NCBI GenBank assembly: GCA_964537875.1
Contig: CAZIDN010000001.1
Location: 62,001 to 126,000, forward strand
Source: JAPKZH01 sp964537875
Lineage (GTDB): Bacteria > Acidobacteriota > Aminicenantia > Aminicenantales > UBA4085
Reading direction: 5' to 3'
DNA: 64,000 nt
Below are positions 22,989 to 31,521 of the stretch, in pieces. The first letter of the stretch is position 1; each line of letters opens with the position of its first letter. The position numbers were made by a program, and so were the translations under genes. The notes below the pieces were generated by a model that saw nothing but the letters and a program-made list of their open reading frames with translations, had not been told where the DNA came from and searched no databases.

Positions 22989-24416
22989 TCAGCTTCCCGC
23001 CTGGGTTTCGTCCTCCCGGATCTTGGGGGCCATGGTGAATTTCGTTGCCCCATAAAGGGCCAGGATGAAGATAGCCGCATAATTGGCGATCGCCCAGGGG
23101 GAATAGGAAAAGACCGGGACGCCCAGCGCTCCGGTGATATAGACTCCGGCCATGCTCCAGGGAATGAGCGGGACGATGATGCCTCCGCATTCGTCGATGA
23201 TCCGGGACAGGTTTTTTGCCGCCAGTCCTTTTTTCTTGTAGGCGGGCGAGAGAAGGTCGCCCGGGAGAATCACCGCCAGATAGGAGCTCCCCGTGACCAA
23301 GGCCGTCACGACGCTGGAGCCGATGGTCACGTCGACAAGACTCCCCACTGTTTTCGCCAGTTTCATGACCCGGTCGAGGATGACGGAAAGCATGCCCGTC
23401 TTCTGCATAATGCCGCCAAAGCTGAAAGCGGTAAAGGCGACGAGTTGGGTTTCCATCATGCTCATCAAGCCCCCCCGCGACAACAGCTTGTCAACAGCTT
23501 CGACTCCCGTGTGGGCGGGATAGCCGGAGTTCACGGCCTGGGCGACCAGCGGAACAGACGCTTTCTGAAAGATTACGGCCAGGACGCCGGCGATCAGCGA
23601 AGACACCAGCATGCCGGGGATGGTCGGCCTCTTGGTGAAGGCTAGATAGAAGACGAGAATCATAGGCAGCAGGAGAAGCACGTTGAACCTGAAATTTTTC
23701 TTGAGCGTTTCCAGGATGAGAGTCATTTTCTCGGATTCGACCGTGCTCGCCTGGTATCTCAGCCCGACAAAAAAATAGACCAGCAGGCCGAGGAGCCAGC
23801 CCGGGACGGCCGACCACATCATATGCTTGATGTGGTCGAAGAGGTTGGCCCCGGCCGTCACCGCCGCCAGATTCGGGATATCGGAAAAAGGCGACATCTT
23901 GTCGCCGAAATACGCCCCGGCCACGATCGCTCCGGCCGCCGGACCCAGTGGAATGCCGAGCCCCATGGCGATGCCGATAAAGGCCACGCCGATTGTCCCG
24001 ATCGCCCCCCATGAGGTTCCCGTGGCCACGGCGGTGATGCTGCAGACAAGGCAGGCCGTGAACAGGAAGAATTTCGGGGAGATGAGCTTCAGCCCGTAGT
24101 AAATGACCATCGGGATCGTGCCGCTGGCCATCCAGGCGCCGATCAGGATGCCGACTGTCAGCATGATCAGGATGGCCGGCATGGCTTTATGGATGCTGTC
24201 CACGATCCCCTGCTGCATATCTTTCCAGTCGAAGCGAAGGATGAGGCCCAAGCAGCCTGTCAGAAAGGCCGCGGCCACGAGCAAAACTTGGGGCGGGATT
24301 TTGTAGATGCCGTATCCCACGCCAAGGAGCAAACCCATGGCCATGATGGGCAGCAGGGCCACCGCAAAAGAAGGAGTTTTTTTCGCCCGTCCCTTTTCCT
24401 TTTTATCAATTTCCAT
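22989..24416 (-). CDS. nhaC: Na+/H+ antiporter, NhaC family
   Basis: 475 residues with about 11-12 hydrophobic helices. Matching segments include GILIGAWMASGTIPMVIYYGL, TGTSWGAIGTIGVAFIGIAMGLGIPLGPAAGAIVAGAYFGDKMSPFSD and TGSSYLAVILPGDLL, all typical of NhaC. The family exchanges Na+ for H+ and some members couple to organic acids such as malate/lactate. The gene follows the isoaspartyl dipeptidase gene by 11 bases with GGGGG before the ATG, so the two form an operon. A link between the two functions (for example pH homeostasis during amino-acid catabolism, or aspartate-product export) is inference. Confidence 0.9.
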   Translation of the reverse strand: MEIDKKEKGRAKKTPSFAVALLPIMAMGLLLGVGYGIYKIPPQVLLVAAAFLTGCLGLILRFDWKDMQQGIVDSIHKAMPAILIMLTVGILIGAWMASGTIPMVIYYGLKLISPKFFLFTACLVCSITAVATGTSWGAIGTIGVAFIGIAMGLGIPLGPAAGAIVAGAYFGDKMSPFSDIPNLAAVTAGANLFDHIKHMMWSAVPGWLLGLLVYFFVGLRYQASTVESEKMTLILETLKKNFRFNVLLLLPMILVFYLAFTKRPTIPGMLVSSLIAGVLAVIFQKASVPLVAQAVNSGYPAHTGVEAVDKLLSRGGLMSMMETQLVAFTAFSFGGIMQKTGMLSVILDRVMKLAKTVGSLVDVTIGSSVVTALVTGSSYLAVILPGDLLSPAYKKKGLAAKNLSRIIDECGGIIVPLIPWSMAGVYITGALGVPVFSYSPWAIANYAAIFILALYGATKFTMAPKIREDETQAGS

Positions 24417-24427
24417 GGTTCCCCCTT

Positions 24428-25603
24428 TTAAGAGGCGCTGAATGTGCTCCGGGCCAGGAGACGGCCGTCGGCCATCATGAGCCGGCCTTTTGCGATGACG
24501 TCCGTCAAGTGATACTCTCTGTCGAGCAGGATGAGATCCGCGTCTTTTCCAGCGGCGATGGCGCCCTTGCCGCCGAGCTTGTAAAACCGGGCCGGGTTGG
24601 CCGAAAAAAGCTCGGCCGCTTGCTCGATACCCAGGATCTTTCTCCGGATCAGGGACCGGAATTTTGCGAAGAGCGTTTTTTGAGTGGCGATGGTCAGCCG
24701 GACGAGGTTCCCCAGTTTGTCGAAAACCGGGAGGCTGCCGTTGCTGTCCGAGCTGACGGTGACATGGCTAAGGGGGGCATTCTTTTCAAGACAACGGAGG
24801 ATGGAGGTTTCCACGCTCACATCCGAGTCGCTTTCCTCTTCCGGATCCACGCCGGCCGTCAGGTCCATATATCCGCCGGCCAGCACGTAATTCACGGCCT
24901 CTTCGAGTAACCGGCGGTTGCGGTTGACGTGGGTGGGAATGACTTGGCTGGCCGGGATCTCGGTCTCCTTGATCAGCCGGAACAGGAACTCAAGCCCTCG
25001 CGGCCCGTCACCCAAATGAAGATGGAGGACGCCGGCCTTTCCACCGAGCATTCCGCCGACGCGGCATTCGGCGGCGAGCCGGGCGATCTCCTCGAAAGTG
25101 GGTTGGGAGGAGCGGTGCTCGGAAATCGCGATCTCGCCGGCGCCGATGACCTTGTCGATAAGGACCAGGTCCGACCGGACGCTGCCCGTGATGGTGTTCA
25201 CGGGAATCTCATACGAGCCGGAAAAAATAAAGGTCGTGACGCCTTCGATCTCTAAAGCCCGGGCTTTGGCCAAGAGGGATTCCAGATGGCGTGTGATGCC
25301 GTCTGTGCCCAAACAGCCGATAAGCGTCGTCACGCCGCTGGATATGATATCCTCGATGGCGATTTCGGGCGCGCGCGTCGACGGCCCTCCCTCTCCGCCC
25401 CCGCCCAGGATGTGGACGTGGCTATCGATGAGCCCGGGAAGAACGATCTTGTCTAAGGCCTCGATGGCCCGGACTTCGACCCCCTGGATTTTTATCGAGT
25501 CCGGCTCGGCGACGGCGGCGACTTTCTCTCCCGAGAGCAGGATATCTTTTTTCCCGAGAGGCTGGGGCGAAAAAACCGATCCCTGTCGGATGAGCGTGAT
25601 CAC
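24428..25603 (-). CDS. iadA: Isoaspartyl dipeptidase (metallo beta-aspartyl dipeptidase)
   Basis: 391 residues from the GTG at 25603. Amidohydrolase fold with LPGLIDSHVHILGGGGEGG (metal His pair), GSYEIPVNTITGSVRSDLVLIDKVIGAGEIAISEHRSSQP (IadA signature), LHLHLGD, PTHVNRN and the final metal Asp in TVSSDSNGSLP. The enzyme hydrolyses beta-aspartyl dipeptides made when Asn/Asp residues isomerise in ageing proteins. The GTG is chosen over an upstream TTG because GGAAGGAGG lies five bases before it. First gene of a two-gene operon with nhaC. Confidence 0.93.
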   Translation of the reverse strand: MITLIRQGSVFSPQPLGKKDILLSGEKVAAVAEPDSIKIQGVEVRAIEALDKIVLPGLIDSHVHILGGGGEGGPSTRAPEIAIEDIISSGVTTLIGCLGTDGITRHLESLLAKARALEIEGVTTFIFSGSYEIPVNTITGSVRSDLVLIDKVIGAGEIAISEHRSSQPTFEEIARLAAECRVGGMLGGKAGVLHLHLGDGPRGLEFLFRLIKETEIPASQVIPTHVNRNRRLLEEAVNYVLAGGYMDLTAGVDPEEESDSDVSVETSILRCLEKNAPLSHVTVSSDSNGSLPVFDKLGNLVRLTIATQKTLFAKFRSLIRRKILGIEQAAELFSANPARFYKLGGKGAIAAGKDADLILLDREYHLTDVIAKGRLMMADGRLLARSTFSAS

Positions 25604-25715
25604 GGCTTCCTCCTTCCACAAAAACGTTTAGGGGTAAGTTATCATGACTGTTCCCCCTTGACAAGGGCCAAAGCAGGTTTGCCGAAGACGCGAACAGACT
25701 TCAACACCCTCCTGG

Positions 25716-25920
25716 TCCCGCTTTACGAGCGGTTGATATTGCCTTGGCTTGACACGAGGCGAATCAACCGCTCGTAGAGGGATCCAAGGGGGAGCCGCCC
25801 CCTTGGTCGCAGGGCGGGGTTTCATACCCCGCCCGAGAAAGGGAGGCAGGGCGACCGGGTCTTCCCGGTGCCCGTTGGAAGGGGGAAACGCGAAGCGGGT
25901 TCCCCCTCCAAGCTGGCCTG
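25716..25920. repeat. Hairpin-rich dispersed intergenic repeat, copy A
   Basis: A string of inverted repeats fills this gap: a perfect 14-base pair (25724-25737 with 25763-25776), a 9-bp stem with 5-base loop (25784-25792 with 25798-25806), and a 7-bp stem (25814-25820 with 25826-25832). The block containing the 9-bp stem and the following GTCGCAGG/GGGTTTCAT recurs at 50749-50790, so this is a dispersed repeat family. No gene is seen in 25622-25945. Confidence 0.7.
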
Positions 25921-25945
25921 GAAATATTCCAGGCTTTAGGATAAA

Positions 25946-26719
25946 ATGAGATCCGTCATGGCCAGCTATGAAGAAGAGCTGAAAAAATATGAGCCGTTCA
26001 CCCGGAAAACCAGCACCATCGCCCTGCTCGGCAAAAAATTGCTGGTCTACGGACAGGACAATTTCGTCAAAAAAGGTCCCGCCATGATCGTCGGGAATCA
26101 TTGCGGGACCTACAAGGATGTCGCCGTCGTTTGCAAGGTCGTGCCCTGGCCGTTTTTTTTCACGGCCAACAGGGAGATCTTCTCGAAAAGCGAGTTCAAC
26201 TATCTTGTCCGGAAACACCTCCAGCGCCATCTTGGGAATTTCGGCCTTCTTCTCAATTTTTTTCTGAACCCCTATAAATCGCTCTTTGTCCAGTACATCT
26301 CCTCAAATATCGCGAAAGTCGGGACGATTCCCGTGGATCTCTACGTCCATGGAAAGCGCGAGGCGATCGAGCGCTGCCAGGAATACCTCAAAAAAGGCCG
26401 GATCCTCATCGCCCTACAGGGGCATGGGCGGATTGTGGCCAAGGACCCGAACCCGTACGTCACGCCCTTCGGCCGGGGGGTTTCGATCATCTCCTACAAC
26501 ATGGTCAAACAAGAAGGGATCGCCGTTCCCGTCACTCCCATGGCCATGTTTGGGACGCAGCGTCCTTTTATCACCCCGGCCAAGATCCATGTGAATGTCG
26601 GCCGGCCCATGTCTATCACCGATTATTGGCTGGACGGCTTCGACGAGACAGTCGAGCGTTTCAAAAACGCTCTGGAGGCCAAGGTCAACGAGCTTTTTCT
26701 CGAGCTGATCCGAAAATAA
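25946..26719 (+). CDS. 1-acyl-glycerol-3-phosphate acyltransferase-like protein
   Basis: 257 residues resembling the PlsC/AGPAT family: PAMIVGNHCGTYKDVAVV corresponds to motif I, KVGTIPVDLYVHGKREAIERC to motif II, and GRILIALQGHGRIVAK to motif III, with GIAVPVTPMAMFG as motif IV. Two motifs are atypical. Motif I has His52 and Asp58 separated by five residues rather than the usual four. Motif III has LQGHGR where FPEGTRS is usual. These changes could mean another acyl acceptor or altered activity. There is no clear transmembrane helix. ATG at 25946 or 25958 could be the start. Stands alone between a repeat and the next gene's promoter. Confidence 0.75.
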   Translation: MRSVMASYEEELKKYEPFTRKTSTIALLGKKLLVYGQDNFVKKGPAMIVGNHCGTYKDVAVVCKVVPWPFFFTANREIFSKSEFNYLVRKHLQRHLGNFGLLLNFFLNPYKSLFVQYISSNIAKVGTIPVDLYVHGKREAIERCQEYLKKGRILIALQGHGRIVAKDPNPYVTPFGRGVSIISYNMVKQEGIAVPVTPMAMFGTQRPFITPAKIHVNVGRPMSITDYWLDGFDETVERFKNALEAKVNELFLELIRK

Positions 26720-26838
26720 GGTTTGTCCTCTCTGCAATCCCTTCCCAGACGCTTCGGGCGCCGCAAGGCAACATCCGCGCCACCCATCTCATATCATAAT
26801 CTTTCTAGGAAGATACGGGTTTCCAAAACGGGAAGAAA

Positions 26839-26867
26839 TTGCATTCTTGAGGTTTCCTCAATAGAAT
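26839..26867 (+). promoter_or_regulatory. Promoter with palindromic operator in the spacer
   Basis: TTGCAT (26839-26844) and TAGAAT (26862-26867) are separated by 17 bases. The spacer contains the palindrome TTGAGG-TTT-CCTCAA (26847-26861), a good place for a repressor to block polymerase. It drives the large hydrolase gene starting at 26890. Confidence 0.6.
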
Positions 26868-26889
26868 AATGCCAGGGAGTGAAGGCGCT

Positions 26890-29800
26890 ATGAAACATAA
26901 GCATATCTGGATCGTCTTTTTGATTTTAGTGATTTCTGCGTCCTGTGCCCGGACGGACAAGGGTCCGGCCATCTATCTTTCGAAAAGCGCGTCCACGTTT
27001 GAATCGATCGGGGCCGCCGAGTTGCGTCGGTATCTCTATCTCTTGACCGGCCGGCTTGCGCCATTGATTAAGATCGATTCCCTGGCCGAGCTCAAAGATC
27101 CCGGCATCATCGTCGACCAGAAAGGAAGGCTGCTCCGCCAAGCCGGAGAAAAGGCGGGCTCGGTCGAGAAAGTCCCCCTCGATAAATTCCCAGAGCTTTA
27201 TCCCGAGGATTATTGGCTGAAGACTTTCCACTCAGGCAAGACAGCTCATTTAATGATCGCCGGGGGCGACGGGCCGGGCATGCTCTACGGAATATATGCC
27301 TTTGTCGAAAAGTTCGGGGTCCGGTTCTATCTTGAAGGAGACGTTGTTCCCGAGGAAAAAATCAATTTCAAGATTCCCACGCTGGACGAAACCGGACGCC
27401 CGCTGTTCAAGCTGAGAGGCATCCAGCCTTTTCATGATTTTGCCGAAGGCCCTGACTGGTGGAATGAGGAGACGTATAAGGCGATCCTTGGCCAGCTTCC
27501 AAAGCTGGGCATGAATTTTTTCGGCCTTCACACATATCCGGAGGGAGGGCCGAACGCGGAGCCGACGGTCTGGATCGGAGTTCCCGACGACGTGAACGAG
27601 GACGGGCGCGTCAACGACAGCTATCCATCGAGCTATCAGAACACGCTGAGGGTCAATCCGGGATCGCACAACTGGGGCTATCAGGCTAAAAAGACCAGCG
27701 ATTTTCATTTTGGCGCGTCGGCGCTTTTCGAGAGGGACGACTACGGCGTGGATATCATGGAAGGTCTGATGCCGGAGCCGAAGACGCCCGAGCAGTCGAA
27801 CGAAATGTTCAACCGGACGGCGACGATGCTTCGCGGCGCCTTCTCCTTCGCCAAGCTCCTGGGAGTCCAGACTTGTGTCGGGACGGAAACGCCTCTGGCC
27901 ATTCCCGTCCTTGTCCGGGAGCGCCTGAAGAAGATGGGAAAGAATCCCAAGGATCCGCGGGTCGTCCAGGAACTTTATAAGGGGATCTTCCAGAGGATCG
28001 CCCGCGCCTACCCCATCGATTATTACTGGTTCTGGACCAACGAAGGATGGACATGGTCCGACGCGACCGGCGAAGCGGTCAAGGCCGTGACAACAGACCT
28101 GGAAATGGCCGTCCGGGCGGCGGAGGATCTGGGGTATCCCTTCAACTTGGCGACGTGCGGCTGGGTGCTGGGCCCGCCGAGCAACCGGACGCTTTTCGAC
28201 CAGGTTCTGCCGAAAAAAGTGGCCGCCAGCTGCATCAACCGGGAAGTGGGGAAAGCGCCCGTAGACCCCAATTTTGCCCGGATCGACGGCCGCTCCAAAT
28301 GGGCGATTCCCTGGCTCGAGGATGATCCGTCGCTCACGTCACCCCAGCTGTGGGTGGGCCGGATGCGTCGCGATGCCGCGGATGCGCTGAAATACGGCTG
28401 TGACGGCTTGATGGGGATCCACTGGCGGACGCGGATTTTATCGGCGAACACGCTGGCCCTGGCCAAGGCCGCCTGGGACCAGAGCTGGAACACGATGCCG
28501 GCCCGTTTGGCCGACCTGGTCGGCCCCCTGAACGGCCAGTATCTAACCTTTATGGACAAGCCGATTGCCGGAACGAACGAAGCGGCCATTTACAAAGACA
28601 TCCGGGACCGGGTCTATGCCTATCACTTTCCCGTTCCAGACGGGACTTACATGGTCACTCTGAAATTCTGCGAGGGGGAATTCGAAAGGAAAGGCGCCCG
28701 TCTGTTCGACATCCTGATCCAGGGGAGCAAGGTGGCCGAGAAAGTGGACATTTATGAGCGAGCAGGCAGATACAAGGCGCTGGACCTCTCATTTAAGAAC
28801 ATCAAAGTAGCCGGCGGTAAAATGTTCATCGATTTCGGCGACCGTATCCATTATCCTTCGGTCGCGGGAATCGTGATCGAAGGGACGACGGGGGCGGGCG
28901 AGAAATACGTCAAGAAGATCAACTGCGGCGGCCCCAAAGTCCTTGATTATGAGGCCGACTGGCCCGAGACGCCGCGCTATCTCGCCAGCCTCGATTTTTA
29001 TCAGGACTGGGCCAAGAACCAGTTCGGGATGGCGGCCGCTAAGGAGATCGCGGAGGTTTTTAGCAAAATGGATGGAAAGCTCCCGATTCCTGTCACCTGG
29101 ACCAACGGGCCCGGCGGCATTGTCCCCGACAAAAGGCCGTGGCGGGAAGTCCAGAAAAATTACGGGTTTGTCGATGAGCTGGCCGCCTTAAAACCCCGGA
29201 TCACGGGCAAAGGTTACGGAGAGCGCTTTGACTACTGGCTGAGGAATTTCGAGTATATGCGGGAGATCGCCCACTTCAGCTGCCTCTGGGCGGAATACAA
29301 CCAGGCATGGGAGAAAGCCAAGGGCCTGGCCAATGACGCCGAGAAGGCCAACGCCGCCAGGGAAAGCTTGCTGCCGCTCAGGACGCAGATGGTGAATTCG
29401 CTGAAGGCCATATTCGGCCATCTGCTGGCCACGGTCAGCAACACGGGAGAGCTGGGGACGATCGCCAACTGGGAACAGCACCTGCTTCCGGATTCGATGG
29501 AAAAACCGGGCGACGAGCTCAAAAAGCTGCTCGGCGCTGAGCTTCCGGCCGAGGCTCAGCTTTCGAAAACCTATGACGGCCCGGCCAGAATGATCGTGCC
29601 CACCGTCAGGACGAACATCCAGGTCGGTGAACATTCCAAACTGAAAGTCATCATCCTCGCTCAGAATCCCCCTCAAGAAGCATTCTTCTATTGGCGGGAG
29701 CTTGGCCAAGGGAATTTTAAAGCCGTCCCTCTGCGGAGGCTGGCCCGAAGCGTCTACACGGTGGATGTTCCCGCGATGATGACGGATATTGAATACTATC

Positions 29801-29892
29801 TCAAAGCGCGAGTCGGCGAGCAGGACCTCGTCTTCCCTTCGACCGCCCCGGAACTGAACCAGACGATCGTCGTCATCCAAAAGAATAAATGA
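26890..29892 (+). CDS. Large lipoprotein hydrolase: GH67-like alpha-glucuronidase-type fold with malectin domain
   Basis: About 1000 residues from the ATG at 26890 (GGGAG upstream). A signal peptide with a lipoprotein-like cysteine (LVISASCARTD) suggests export and anchoring. Residues of about 30-150 form an N-terminal domain common in GH20/GH67 enzymes (AAELRRYLYLLTG, MLYGIYAFVEKFGVRFY). A catalytic-barrel-like region follows to about 550 (LRGIQPFHDF, KLGMNFFGLHTYPEGG, YWFWTNEGWTW). Residues of about 560-690 match a malectin carbohydrate-binding domain (YAYHFPVPDGTYMVTLKFCEGEF, ARLFDILIQG, FIDFGDRIHYPSVAGIVIEG). The rest is helical with a beta-sandwich end. Catalytic residues cannot be assigned with confidence. 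Likely acts on uronic-acid or amino-sugar glycans. Confidence 0.75.
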   Translation: MKHKHIWIVFLILVISASCARTDKGPAIYLSKSASTFESIGAAELRRYLYLLTGRLAPLIKIDSLAELKDPGIIVDQKGRLLRQAGEKAGSVEKVPLDKFPELYPEDYWLKTFHSGKTAHLMIAGGDGPGMLYGIYAFVEKFGVRFYLEGDVVPEEKINFKIPTLDETGRPLFKLRGIQPFHDFAEGPDWWNEETYKAILGQLPKLGMNFFGLHTYPEGGPNAEPTVWIGVPDDVNEDGRVNDSYPSSYQNTLRVNPGSHNWGYQAKKTSDFHFGASALFERDDYGVDIMEGLMPEPKTPEQSNEMFNRTATMLRGAFSFAKLLGVQTCVGTETPLAIPVLVRERLKKMGKNPKDPRVVQELYKGIFQRIARAYPIDYYWFWTNEGWTWSDATGEAVKAVTTDLEMAVRAAEDLGYPFNLATCGWVLGPPSNRTLFDQVLPKKVAASCINREVGKAPVDPNFARIDGRSKWAIPWLEDDPSLTSPQLWVGRMRRDAADALKYGCDGLMGIHWRTRILSANTLALAKAAWDQSWNTMPARLADLVGPLNGQYLTFMDKPIAGTNEAAIYKDIRDRVYAYHFPVPDGTYMVTLKFCEGEFERKGARLFDILIQGSKVAEKVDIYERAGRYKALDLSFKNIKVAGGKMFIDFGDRIHYPSVAGIVIEGTTGAGEKYVKKINCGGPKVLDYEADWPETPRYLASLDFYQDWAKNQFGMAAAKEIAEVFSKMDGKLPIPVTWTNGPGGIVPDKRPWREVQKNYGFVDELAALKPRITGKGYGERFDYWLRNFEYMREIAHFSCLWAEYNQAWEKAKGLANDAEKANAARESLLPLRTQMVNSLKAIFGHLLATVSNTGELGTIANWEQHLLPDSMEKPGDELKKLLGAELPAEAQLSKTYDGPARMIVPTVRTNIQVGEHSKLKVIILAQNPPQEAFFYWRELGQGNFKAVPLRRLARSVYTVDVPAMMTDIEYYLKARVGEQDLVFPSTAPELNQTIVVIQKNK

Positions 29893-29896
29893 TAAG

Positions 29897-29935
29897 GAGA
29901 CGGTTCTCTGATTTGAATCCAGGGAACCGTCCCCT
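29897..29935 (+). terminator. Imperfect 15-bp hairpin after the malectin hydrolase gene
   Basis: 29897-29911 pairs with 29921-29935 over 15 positions, with one mismatch and one G-U, around a 9-base loop. It starts five bases after the stop codon. No T-run follows, so termination would be factor-assisted or the hairpin may protect the 3' end. Confidence 0.45.
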
Positions 29936-29946
29936 CGCCTGATCAA

Positions 29947-30186
29947 ATGTTGGCCTATCTCGCGATCATTTCTCTGATAGGCAATGTGCTGTCCGTTGTC
30001 CTGGCAGGTTGGGCCGTCTATGAGGCGAATGCCAGCGGCCGGCTTATCATCCTTGCCTTGCTGGTCCTGACATTCTTGATTCCCGCCCTCTGGTCGTCTT
30101 CTCCAGTGAATCTCATCTGCTTTACCGGAAGAATAATTCTCGGTATCGGCTGCTTTATTTATCTCAAGTGGCAGCGGGTTTTTTAG
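29947..30186 (+). CDS. Small membrane protein of unknown function
   Basis: 79 residues with three predicted transmembrane helices (about 3-22 LAYLAIISLIGNVLSVVLAGW, 30-48 GRLIILALLVLTFLIPALW, 56-73 VNLICFTGRIILGIGCFIYLK). The ATG at 29947 has no good ribosome binding site. It lies between a hairpin and the convergent MFS gene, whose stop codon is four bases past this one. Codon use looks coding. No family is recognised. Confidence 0.5.
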   Translation: MLAYLAIISLIGNVLSVVLAGWAVYEANASGRLIILALLVLTFLIPALWSSSPVNLICFTGRIILGIGCFIYLKWQRVF

Positions 30187-30189
30187 CTC

Positions 30190-31521
30190 TTATTTTTTCA
30201 GCCATTGGCGCTCGATGTCCTCCAGCGTCTTGCCCTTGGTCTCCGGCAGCACGATGAGCATGAAGAAGAAATCGATGATACACATCGCGGCATAGAGCCA
30301 GAACGCCGAAGATTCGTTGAACCGGTCGGCGATCACCGGGAAGGTGAGCGATACGAGAAAATCCGAGAGCCAGAGGAAGACCGTAGCGATGGCCATGGCC
30401 CGGCCCCGAATGCGCGTCGGAAAAATCTCGGCCATGACCACCCATACGATCGGCCCCATGGCCATGGCGAAGAACGCCACATAGAGCAGGGTGAAAAGAA
30501 GGACCAATCCGCCGGTGAAGAGCTGGAACTTAAAGGCGGCGCCGAGAAGAATGAAGGAAATCCCCATTCCTGCCGCGGCCGTGAGCAGCAGCGGCTTTCG
30601 GCCGAGGCGGTCCACGAGGACGATGGCGATGACGGTAAACAGCATGTTGACAAGGCCGACGATGGTGGATTGCCCGATGGCCGACATGCGTTCGAATCCG
30701 GCGGTCTCAAAAATCCGCGGGGCGTAATACAGCACGGCGTTGATGCCCGTGATCTGCTGGAAAATGGCCAGGACGATACCGATGAGCAGGGCCGTCCGGA
30801 ATCCCGGCCGGAAAAGCTCGGACAGGGCCCCTTTCTCCAAGGTCAGGGTTTCCTTGATGCTGGCGATCTCGGCCGAAGCGGACTGGGCGTTGTCGACCCG
30901 GGCGAGAATGACATGGGCTTCATTCTCCCGGCCCTGCTTGACCAGCCAGCGCGGGCTTTCGGGGACCCTGAGAACCAGGATAAAAAAGATGATCGAGGGC
31001 ACGGCCCCGCTGGCGAACATCCAGCGCCAGTTGGAGGGGCCGATGCCGGCGAAGATCCAATTGACGAAATAGGCGAGAAGGATTCCCGTGACGATGGCCA
31101 TCTGATTGACCGAGACGAGCGCCCCTCGGATCTTGGCCGGTGAGATCTCGGAGATATAAAGCGGGGAGAGGATGGACGCCGCGCCGATACCCAGACCGCC
31201 GACGAAGCGAAAAACGAGGAATTCAGCCATGGTCCGTGGGATGGCGCAGCCGATCCCGGAGATGAGAAAGAGAACGGCCGATAAGAGCAGGAACCGCCTG
31301 CGGCCGATCCTGTCGCTGACCGTGCCCGCGATCCCGGCCCCGAACATGCATCCGATCAAGACGATGCTGACGGCAAGCCCCTCCCCGAATGCGGTCAGCG
31401 AGAACTGGTCTTTCAGGTAGCGGGTGGCGCCGGCGACGATGGCCGTGTCAAAGCCAAAGAGCAAGCCGCCGATGGCCGCCACGACGGATACAAATATCAC
31501 ATAACCGTTGCTTTTCTTCAT
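30190..31521 (-). CDS. MFS sugar transporter (sugar:H+ symporter type)
   Basis: 443 residues with 12 hydrophobic helices and the sugar-porter signatures: GGLLFGFDTAIVAGA, SDRIGRRRFLLLS, the RFVGGLGIGAASILSPLYISEISPAKIRG stretch, PESPRWLVKQGR after helix 6, and PETKGKTLEDIER at the end. This is the XylE/GalP-type family, normally H+-coupled monosaccharide import. The ATG overlaps the stop of the upstream UroD-like gene (ATGA), so the two are co-translated. Possible substrates are sugars released by nearby hydrolases; this is inference. Confidence 0.93.
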   Translation of the reverse strand: MKKSNGYVIFVSVVAAIGGLLFGFDTAIVAGATRYLKDQFSLTAFGEGLAVSIVLIGCMFGAGIAGTVSDRIGRRRFLLLSAVLFLISGIGCAIPRTMAEFLVFRFVGGLGIGAASILSPLYISEISPAKIRGALVSVNQMAIVTGILLAYFVNWIFAGIGPSNWRWMFASGAVPSIIFFILVLRVPESPRWLVKQGRENEAHVILARVDNAQSASAEIASIKETLTLEKGALSELFRPGFRTALLIGIVLAIFQQITGINAVLYYAPRIFETAGFERMSAIGQSTIVGLVNMLFTVIAIVLVDRLGRKPLLLTAAAGMGISFILLGAAFKFQLFTGGLVLLFTLLYVAFFAMAMGPIVWVVMAEIFPTRIRGRAMAIATVFLWLSDFLVSLTFPVIADRFNESSAFWLYAAMCIIDFFFMLIVLPETKGKTLEDIERQWLKK

